DNA of 10,496 nucleotides, taken from positions 1 through 10,496 of the forward strand of contig JAEZAW010000031.1 of the NCBI GenBank assembly GCA_023430315.1. The letters run 5' to 3'. Shown here piece after piece: positions 5,333 through 10,496 of the stretch. Below the pieces are notes generated by a model. It saw nothing but the letters and a program-made list of their open reading frames with translations. It did no database searches and was not told where the DNA came from. Within the stretch, counting starts at the first letter, position 1. Each line of letters opens with the position of its first letter. The DNA is from Pseudomonadota bacterium. GTDB taxonomy: Bacteria; Pseudomonadota; Alphaproteobacteria; Rhizobiales; Hyphomicrobiaceae. The translations under genes were made by a program, and so were the position numbers.

Positions 5333-5836
5333 CTAGCCACGCGACAGGCTGATATTCACGGCCTTGAGGCCGATCCCGTTCGTCTCGATCGACACCGAGT
5401 GGCGCTCGCCCGTGATCGCCACATTCATGGAGCCGGAGAACGTGCCGCCCGTGATGGACATGTTGATCCGCCCCGAGGTTACCTTGCCGATCACCGTGCC
5501 GGCCGCATTGAAGGTGCGCTCTTCCCAGCTGCCCTCGACCTGGCTCCCGCTCTGGTTCAGGCTGGCGCGCAGCTCGATCTTGTTGCTTGCCGAGGCGCAG
5601 CGCAGCGCGATGCCGAGGTTGTCCGATTCCTTCTGCGTGTAGTACGCGCGGCACTTCAGTGCCTCGGACTTCCCGTTCTCGAGTTTGATCTGCCCTGAGC
5701 CGCTCCAGTTGCCCGCAAGCGTCTGAAAGGGCGTCTGTGCGTGCGCCTGCGAGGTGCCAGCAACCCCGAGCAGCGCAGCGAGGGCGATCACGAGCCCTCC
5801 GGCGCGTGCCCCAGCGCGCGACATTGACCCGCTCAT
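5333..5836 (-). CDS. Secreted beta-rich protein of unknown function
   Basis: The start at 5834-5836 gives 167 residues; it has GGGAGAG close upstream, while the longer frame to 5953 adds unrelated residues. A signal peptide covers about residues 1-33 (hydrophobic core GGLVIALAALLGVAG, cleavage at Ala-His-Ala|Gln). The mature part is rich in short alternating polar/hydrophobic stretches, Gly, Ser and Asn, and looks all-beta. Landmarks are LAGNWSGSGQIKL (40-52), Cys62 (KCRAYY), Cys80 (LRCASAS) and VEGSWEERTFNAAG (100-113). The two cysteines could form one disulfide. I know this pattern from unnamed alphaproteobacterial exported proteins, but cannot assign a role. It is upstream of paralogue 4 on the same strand with a 110-base gap, so co-transcription is possible but not shown. 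Confidence 0.82.
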   Translation of the reverse strand: MSGSMSRAGARAGGLVIALAALLGVAGTSQAHAQTPFQTLAGNWSGSGQIKLENGKSEALKCRAYYTQKESDNLGIALRCASASNKIELRASLNQSGSQVEGSWEERTFNAAGTVIGKVTSGRINMSITGGTFSGSMNVAITGERHSVSIETNGIGLKAVNISLSRG

Positions 5837-6164
5837 TGCATCTCTCCCTGCTGTCTTCGTGCCGTTGACCAACGCACGCAGCTCCGCGCCCCACCTGCAC
5901 CCAGGTGACCGCGTAGATGGGGATACGGCTGTATTGCCGCAAGTAGGTATCATCTTATGTTCCCTACGTCAGCCCGATGACGCCCCAGTTACACTGTCGG
6001 TTCCGCCAGCAGGCACATTGGCAACACCCCCTGCCAGCTATGCGCCGGTGGCCTGTTGACTGGAAAACCAGCACTCTGGCGCCTAACTTCCCGACAGGGT
6101 AAAGGGGCTGGTCGGATCATCCCGACGCCCAAATCTGAGCGGCCATCAGCCGAGAACAAAAACA
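5837..6164. other. Divergent intergenic region before the MFS gene
   Basis: This 328-base gap lies between the secreted beta-rich protein and the MFS carrier, which point apart. It holds a 5-bp inverted repeat GTAGG (5943-5947) / CCTAC (5963-5967) around an AT-richer core, and a short repeat CTGG-AAAA-CCAG at 6060-6071 next to a TTGACT -35-like hexamer at 6056-6061, for which I find no -10 at normal spacing. No credible gene or RNA gene is visible. Confidence 0.4.
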
Positions 6165-7442
6165 ATGAACAATTCCTACGGCACGGCCGCCGACATCGAT
6201 TCGGGCTACGCATGGCTGCGCCTCTTGGCGGCAGCATTGATCGGCACCATCGGCAACGTCGGCATGTGGTCGGTGGTGGTCGTCCTCCCGGCCCTACAGG
6301 CCGATTTCGGGGTCGATCGGGGCGCGGCATCGCTTCCCTATACCCTCACGCTCCTCGGCTTCGGGTTCGGCGGCGTCATCGCTGGCCGTATTGCTGACCG
6401 CCACGGCATCATGCTTCCCGTCATGGGCGGCGCCATCGCTATCGGGCTCGGCTATGTCGCCTCGGCGTACGCGCAAAGCCTGTGGCAGTTCGCCATTGTA
6501 TTTGGGCTCCTGATCGGCCTTTGCGGCACGTCGACCATTTTTGCACCGCTGCTCGCCGACATGACGCACTGGTTCAACAAGCGGCGCGGCATCGCCGTCG
6601 GCATCTGCGCCAGCGGCAACTATCTTTCGGGCACCATCTGGCCGCCCATCCTGCAGGCCGGCATCGACACCTACGGCTGGCGGCTCACGCATATCGCGGT
6701 CGGCATCTTCTGTACGGTATCGCTCCTGCTACTGGCGCCGTTCCTGCAGCGCCGCCCGCCACCGCCCGCGCCCGTCACAGCCACGAATATCGCCCATGAA
6801 GCCTCGCCGGCCCTCGTCGGGCTCAGCTCATCAACGCTGCAGACGCTGCTCATCGTGGCGGGCCTTGCGTGCTGTGTCGCCATGTCGATGCCGCAGGTGC
6901 ATATCGTGGCCTACTGCGCCGATCTCGGCTTCGGCGCCCAGCGCGGTGCCGAGATGCTGTCGATCATGCTCGGCTTCGGCGTCGTAAGCCGGATCGCGTC
7001 CGGCTTCATCTCCGACAAGATCGGTGGTCTCGCCACCGTGCTCCTCGGATCGGCCCTGCAAACGGTGGCGCTTGTCCTCTACATGCCCTTCGATGGCCTC
7101 GCGTCGCTCTACGTCGTCTCGGCGCTCTTCGGCCTCTTCCAGGGCGGCATCGTGCCGGCCTACGCCCTCGTGGTGCGCGAGCTGTTTCCGTCCCGCGAAG
7201 CCGGAACGCGCGTTGGCGTCGTCATCATGTCGACGCTGTTCGGCATGGCGCTCGGCGGCTGGATGTCGGGCGCGATCTTCGACTTCACGGGCTCCTATCA
7301 GGCCGCCTTCCTCAATGGCGTGATCTGGAACCTGCTCAATGTCGCGATCATCCTCTTCCTGCTGCTCCGGCGACGCAATCGCACCACGCCGCCGACATAC
7401 CCGCGGAAAGCACCAGGCCACGAGCGGTTCGCACGCGCCTAG
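6165..7442 (+). CDS. MFS transporter, carboxylate-type
   Basis: A 425-residue inner-membrane carrier with the usual 12 hydrophobic segments in two halves and a Pro-rich central loop (about 196-215). The MFS signature between helices 2 and 3 reads GRIADRHG (74-81), with a weaker repeat GFISDKIGG (280-288) in the second half. HWFNKRRGIAVGICASGNYL (135-154) is typical of the monocarboxylate/oxalate-formate branch, so an organic acid is the most likely substrate; the compound cannot be read from sequence. The ATG at 6165 is preceded by an A-rich stretch rather than a clear ribosome site. The tail is basic and Pro-rich. It ends only 8 bases from the convergent Fe-ADH gene. With Fe-ADH, M20 and PrpF nearby, it probably imports the compound this cassette degrades. 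Confidence 0.9.
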   Translation: MNNSYGTAADIDSGYAWLRLLAAALIGTIGNVGMWSVVVVLPALQADFGVDRGAASLPYTLTLLGFGFGGVIAGRIADRHGIMLPVMGGAIAIGLGYVASAYAQSLWQFAIVFGLLIGLCGTSTIFAPLLADMTHWFNKRRGIAVGICASGNYLSGTIWPPILQAGIDTYGWRLTHIAVGIFCTVSLLLLAPFLQRRPPPPAPVTATNIAHEASPALVGLSSSTLQTLLIVAGLACCVAMSMPQVHIVAYCADLGFGAQRGAEMLSIMLGFGVVSRIASGFISDKIGGLATVLLGSALQTVALVLYMPFDGLASLYVVSALFGLFQGGIVPAYALVVRELFPSREAGTRVGVVIMSTLFGMALGGWMSGAIFDFTGSYQAAFLNGVIWNLLNVAIILFLLLRRRNRTTPPTYPRKAPGHERFARA

Positions 7443-7450
7443 TCGCGTCG

Positions 7451-8644
7451 CTACCAGGCGATCTCGAGGATCTCCATCACATCAGCCGGGCCACTGATCT
7501 TCTTCGGATTCCGCCGCACGGGCGCGTAGGTCATGGCCCGCTCGGCAATGTCGGGGAGATTTTCGCGCTTGATGCCGAGCGCACGCAGGTTGCCGGGCTG
7601 GCCAATGCGCTGGACGAGCTCGGCAATGAGATCGCCGGCCGACCGATCAGGCGCGCCCATGGCAGCACTGAGCGCCTTCTGACGCTCGCCGTTGAAAGAA
7701 GCATTCCAGCGCAGCACGGCTGGCAACATGACGCAGCTCGTATGTCCGTGCGGTACGCCGTATCCGGAGCCGAGCACATAGCCGATGCCGTGGCTTGCAC
7801 CGCTGCCTGCGCCGGCAATCGAAGCCGCAATGGCCTGCCACATACCGAACTGACCATCGAGACGCGCGGAAAGATCGTCCGGACGCTCAACCATGGCCGG
7901 CAGTGAGCGATGGAGTAGGCGCAGGCCCTGCAGCGAAAGCGGCTCGGTCGCCGGATTGGCGGTCGGTGAGCAGTACGACTCGACCGCGTGATCGACCGAG
8001 CGGATGCCGGTCGAGACGAGCAGCCACTCCGGCGTCGCGCGTGTCATGAGCGGATCGAGGATCACCGTCATCGGCACGAACAGGCGGTGACTGAACGACT
8101 GCTTGAAGTGCGTCTCGCTGTTGGTGATCCCCGCGTTGGGCGTGAACTCGGCCGCGGAAAGCGTGGTCGGGATTGCGATCATACGAATGGCATCGAGTGG
8201 CGGCACCATCGGCGTCGGAACACGGCCATCGTCGCGCCCCGAACGATAGGGCTCCATCCCGGCCGTGCTCTCTATGCCATGCCAGAGACACATGAGCATG
8301 GCTTTAGTCGCATCGACGACCGAACCGCCACCGACCGCCACGATGAGATCGGCCTTGGCTGCACGCGCGGCAGTCGCGCCGGCGATCACGTCCTCACGCG
8401 GACTGTGTGAGGCAATCGCGCTGAACGTGCCGACGTGCAGGTCACCGAGCGCCTTCTCGATGGTTTGCAGAGGGCCGTCCGCGAGCTTCGCCAGAGAGCG
8501 CGTCGCCGTGACAAAAATCCGGCGCGCGCCGCGCTGCTTGATCTCCGTGAGCAGCGCCTCGCCGGCGGGTTCGCCAAAAACGATCCGTTCCTGCGCCTGC
8601 ATGGTGAACACGCCGCGCGGCAGCGGGCTTGCCTGGCTGGCCAT
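7451..8644 (-). CDS. Iron-type alcohol dehydrogenase, maleylacetate reductase-like
   Basis: A 397-residue cytoplasmic NAD(P)-dependent oxidoreductase of the group III alcohol dehydrogenase family. The nucleotide motif is GGGSVVDATK (105-114), and IPTTLSAAEF (158-167) follows. At the metal site, His219 (DHAVES), His285 (ASHGIGYVLG) and His299 (GVPHGH) are kept. The usual Asp four residues before the first His is Arg215 (GIRSVDH), and the His normally four residues after the second ligand is Tyr289. Departures at the Asp site are typical of maleylacetate reductases and their relatives, which supports a 2-oxoacid or enol-lactone type reductase rather than a simple alcohol dehydrogenase. The start at 8644 has GGAGG six bases upstream; the longer frame to 8791 runs through a palindromic regulatory element and was rejected. 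It diverges from the M20 gene. Confidence 0.9.
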   Translation of the reverse strand: MASQASPLPRGVFTMQAQERIVFGEPAGEALLTEIKQRGARRIFVTATRSLAKLADGPLQTIEKALGDLHVGTFSAIASHSPREDVIAGATAARAAKADLIVAVGGGSVVDATKAMLMCLWHGIESTAGMEPYRSGRDDGRVPTPMVPPLDAIRMIAIPTTLSAAEFTPNAGITNSETHFKQSFSHRLFVPMTVILDPLMTRATPEWLLVSTGIRSVDHAVESYCSPTANPATEPLSLQGLRLLHRSLPAMVERPDDLSARLDGQFGMWQAIAASIAGAGSGASHGIGYVLGSGYGVPHGHTSCVMLPAVLRWNASFNGERQKALSAAMGAPDRSAGDLIAELVQRIGQPGNLRALGIKRENLPDIAERAMTYAPVRRNPKKISGPADVMEILEIAW

Positions 8645-8731
8645 GACATTCCTCCGATGTTTGTTTGAGCGCACTGTGCCGCATCCGAGGGCAGGTCGCA
8701 AACTATTGAGGCGCGGGCGCGCACTCAGGTC

Positions 8732-8770
8732 CCGCATGAGCATATGTCCCTCAACTTTATGCTCATGCGG
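8732..8770. promoter_or_regulatory. Perfect 13-bp inverted repeat between Fe-ADH and M20 genes
   Basis: CCGCATGAGCATA (8732-8744) and TATGCTCATGCGG (8758-8770) are exact reverse complements separated by 13 bases. They lie in the 261-base divergent region, 88 bases from the Fe-ADH start and 136 bases from the M20 start. The size and position suit an operator for a dimeric or tetrameric regulator controlling both transcripts; a hairpin in RNA is the alternative. No regulator gene is in the window. Confidence 0.7.
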
Positions 8771-8905
8771 CGATGACGCAACTGCACACAAGCCTGCCCA
8801 CTTGCGCTAGTATGACCATCGCAACCGACGTCGCGCCCCGCGCGGCCATCTTGGACGAGCCTCATGCCGCTCCGTCGGGCCTGCTGAGAACCAGGAGACG
8901 AGAAC

Positions 8906-10039
8906 GTGCTGCGCAAAGAACTCTTCAATGCCGATGCCATGCTCGAGCGCCTGCTGCCATGGGTGCGCGAGGAGAGCCCCACGTACCATATCGCCGGCGT
9001 GAACCGGATGATGGATCTCGTCAGCGCCGATCTCGCAAAGCTCGGCGGCACAATCGAGCGGGTTCCGGGCACTGGCGGTCTCGCCGACATCGTGATGGTG
9101 CGGTTTCCGGGTCGCGAGGGCGTCAACAGCCCCGGCATTCTCATTCTCTCGCACCTCGACACCATCCATCCTGTCGGCACGCTCGCCGGCCGCTTGCCAC
9201 TACGACGTGACGGCGACCGCTACTTCGGTCCCGGCATCTACGACATGAAGGGCGGCGTCGCGATTGCTATCGAAGCTTTGAAGATCGCGCGCGAGAACGG
9301 TGGCGTGCAGCTGCCGGTCACCTACATGCTCATTCCCGACGAGGAGATCGGCAGTCCGTCCTCGCGCGAGCGCATCGAGCAGGAAGCGCGCGCGCACCGC
9401 TACGTACTCGTCACGGAACCGTGCAAGAATGGCGTGATCGTCACAGGGCGTTTTGCCTTCCAGCGTTTCTGGATCGATATCGAAGGGCGCCCCGCTCACG
9501 CCGGCGCGACGAACCGCCAGGGTCGCAGTGCCATCCGCGCCATGGCCGGGCTCATCGAGCGCATCGAGAACATGACTGACTTCGAGCGCGGCATGACCTT
9601 CTCGGTCGGCACCATCGAAGGCGGCACGTTCGTCAACGTCATGCCGATCCGCTGCCGCGCGCAGGTTCTGACGGTCGCGCCGACACAGGCAATCTTCGAC
9701 GAAGTCACCGAGCGCATGATGGCGCTCGAATCGGAGAACGACGGCATTACCGTGAAGATCGAGCGCGGTCCCGTGCGCCCGCTCTGGCAGCCGCATCGCC
9801 AGACCATGGCGCTCTACGAGAGAGCGCACGAGATCGCGGCCAATATCGGCTTCAAGCTCGATCACGGCTCGTTCGGCGGCGGCAGCGACGGCAATTTCAC
9901 CGGCGCCCTCGGCGTCGCGACGTTGGACGGTCTCGGTGTCGATGGCGCGAGTGCGCACACCTTCGAGGAGCACATGCTCGTCTCATCTATGGTGCCGCGC
10001 TGCCGCCTCTTCGCCGAGCTGCTGCAGACGCTGGACTAG
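8906..10039 (+). CDS. M20 metallopeptidase, glutamate carboxypeptidase-like
   Basis: A 377-residue cytoplasmic zinc hydrolase of the M20 family (CPG2/ArgE/DapE group), which cleaves C-terminal or N-acyl amide bonds. All catalytic positions are visible: His83 and Asp85 in SHLDTIHP, bridging Asp113 in GIYDMKGG, the general base Glu146 and zinc ligand Glu147 in DEEIGS, Glu171 (TEP), and His351 in the C-terminal HTFEEH. The dimerisation domain carries GRPAHAGATNRQGRSA. The start is GTG at 8906 with AGGAG at 8893-8897; no ATG fits as well. There is no signal peptide. It is followed after 15 bases by a PrpF-family gene, so the two form an operon. The substrate is unknown; an N-acyl amino acid or related amide that feeds the neighbouring isomerase and reductase is an inference. 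Confidence 0.93.
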   Translation: MLRKELFNADAMLERLLPWVREESPTYHIAGVNRMMDLVSADLAKLGGTIERVPGTGGLADIVMVRFPGREGVNSPGILILSHLDTIHPVGTLAGRLPLRRDGDRYFGPGIYDMKGGVAIAIEALKIARENGGVQLPVTYMLIPDEEIGSPSSRERIEQEARAHRYVLVTEPCKNGVIVTGRFAFQRFWIDIEGRPAHAGATNRQGRSAIRAMAGLIERIENMTDFERGMTFSVGTIEGGTFVNVMPIRCRAQVLTVAPTQAIFDEVTERMMALESENDGITVKIERGPVRPLWQPHRQTMALYERAHEIAANIGFKLDHGSFGGGSDGNFTGALGVATLDGLGVDGASAHTFEEHMLVSSMVPRCRLFAELLQTLD

Positions 10040-10054
10040 CAAACAGGACAGGCC

Positions 10055-10360
10055 ATGAAGCAAGTGCGCATTCCCGCTGCCTTCATGCGCGGCGGCACAT
10101 CCAAGGCTGTCATGTTCAAGGCCGGTGACCTGCCCGCGGACCGCGAGGCATGGACACCGGTCTTCCGCGCCGCGATCGGCGCCAACGATCCGAGCGGACG
10201 CCAGCTCGATGGCATGGGCGGCGGCGTCTCCTCGCTCTCCAAGGTGTGCGTGATCGGACCGCCGAGCCGGCCCGATGCCGATGTCGACTACACGTTCGCG
10301 CAGATCGGCGTCACGGACGACACCGTCGACTACGCCGGCAATCGAAATATGCGGCAGTGA
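10055..10360 (+). CDS. PrpF-family isomerase, broken after ~96 residues
   Basis: The N-terminus is unmistakably PrpF-like: MKQVRIPAAFMRGGTSKAV, then DGMGGGVSSLSKVCVIGPP and FAQIGVTDDTVDYAGN. The family (diaminopimelate epimerase fold) includes 2-methylaconitate isomerase and 4-oxalomesaconate tautomerase and is normally about 350-400 residues. Here genuine sequence ends at the Asn of DYAGN (codon 10340-10342), where relatives continue with Cys-Gly-Asn carrying a catalytic Cys. Instead five unrelated residues (RNMRQ) follow and a TGA stops the frame. The DNA from about 10343 is the reverse strand of a different gene. The protein as read lacks most of the fold and could not be active. It sits 15 bases after the M20 gene in one operon. 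An assembly chimera at the contig end is a likely cause. Confidence 0.85.
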   Translation: MKQVRIPAAFMRGGTSKAVMFKAGDLPADREAWTPVFRAAIGANDPSGRQLDGMGGGVSSLSKVCVIGPPSRPDADVDYTFAQIGVTDDTVDYAGNRNMRQ

Positions 10361-10496
10361 TGCCATGTTATGGATGGCATAGCCGGCGTTGTGCAGGAAC
10401 AGGCCCAGTTCGCCATAGCGCATGCCGCCTTCGACGGTAACAGTGTTGCGTTCGGTGTCAAGGCGTACGACGCGCTTCAAGCGCGTGGTTGCAACC
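10333..10496 (-). CDS. Lactone/alditol oxidase fragment (FAD-binding domain), both ends missing
   Basis: Reading the minus strand from the window edge, the frame is open and contains TVTVEGGMRYGELGLFLHNA followed by IHNMASLPHISIAG. This is the FAD-binding (PCMH-type) domain of the aldonolactone oxidase / alditol oxidase family (L-gulonolactone, D-arabinono-lactone or xylitol oxidase relatives). In the family, HISIAG is followed by Ala, a Thr/Ala-rich stretch and the flavin-binding HGSG. Here the match stops at Ile-Ala-Gly and the frame runs into antisense PrpF and M20 sequence. The frame has no true start codon in view (a TTG at 10478-10480 lies mid-domain), so the gene continued beyond base 10496. 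Only about 50 residues are genuine. Confidence 0.8.

Noticed and set aside
4878..5942. A 354-codon minus-strand frame covering paralogue 4 and most of the beta-rich protein gene
   Set aside because: Only the last 114 codons show a signal peptide, ribosome site and family match; the upstream part is Arg/Gly-rich antisense-like shadow sequence overlapping the gene at 5333-5836.
6869..7906. A 345-codon plus-strand frame across the MFS and Fe-ADH genes
   Set aside because: It is a shadow of two clear genes in another frame, with His/Arg-rich composition and no domain.
8645..8791. Extended start for the Fe-ADH gene at 8791
   Set aside because: It would put the 13-bp palindrome inside coding sequence, while the ATG at 8644 has an excellent GGAGG site and matches the family N-terminus.
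1..10496. CRISPR arrays, tRNA or rRNA genes, insertion sequences, phage genes or toxin-antitoxin pairs
   Set aside because: I looked for repeated spacers, cloverleaf-like sequences, transposase motifs and terminal repeats and found none.

Overview
The window is GC-rich, densely coding DNA from a proteobacterium, most likely an alphaproteobacterium of the Hyphomicrobiales (Rhizobiales) type. This rests on codon style, on Tat- and Sec-exported Sox proteins, on small 'A-x-A|Q' secreted proteins, and on a catabolic cassette of MFS carrier, Fe-ADH, M20 and PrpF genes. No marker gene fixes the taxon. Both ends look like contig ends: a lipoprotein is cut at base 1, and the last ~150 bases are a foreign gene fragment joined in inverted orientation.

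Left part (1-1839): the tail of a lipoprotein, then three tandem minus-strand paralogues of a small secreted four-cysteine protein family that I cannot name (190-495, 537-833, 960-1250). A plus-strand pterin-4a-carbinolamine dehydratase (phhB, 1537-1839) follows.

Middle part (1871-4872): a compact sulfur-oxidation locus. On the minus strand lie a SoxS-like periplasmic thioredoxin (3326-3790) and a Tat-exported flavocytochrome c sulfide dehydrogenase flavoprotein (FccB/SoxF, 1871-3193). Diverging from them on the plus strand are soxY (3991-4470) and soxZ (4494-4820), closed by a strong hairpin terminator. Two related AT-rich palindromes precede the minus-strand genes and the soxS/soxY divergent promoter and could be operators of one regulator. 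SoxYZ would carry sulfur intermediates on the SoxY C-terminal Cys, SoxS would keep that Cys reduced, and SoxF/FccB would oxidise sulfide or reactivate SoxYZ. soxXA, soxB, soxCD and a cytochrome partner are not in the window. A fourth, diverged four-cysteine paralogue (4878-5222) sits directly behind the soxZ terminator, followed by a secreted beta-rich protein of unknown function (5333-5836).

Right part (6165-10496): an MFS anion carrier (6165-7442, +), a maleylacetate reductase-like iron-ADH (7451-8644, -), and an M20 metallopeptidase (8906-10039, +) followed by a PrpF-family isomerase start (10055, +). The divergent Fe-ADH/M20 promoter holds a perfect 13-bp inverted repeat. This looks like an uptake and degradation cassette for an unknown organic acid or amide. 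PrpF breaks off at about 10342, where it is joined tail to tail with a lactone/alditol oxidase fragment at a short shared sequence; this is either a real rearrangement or an assembly chimera.
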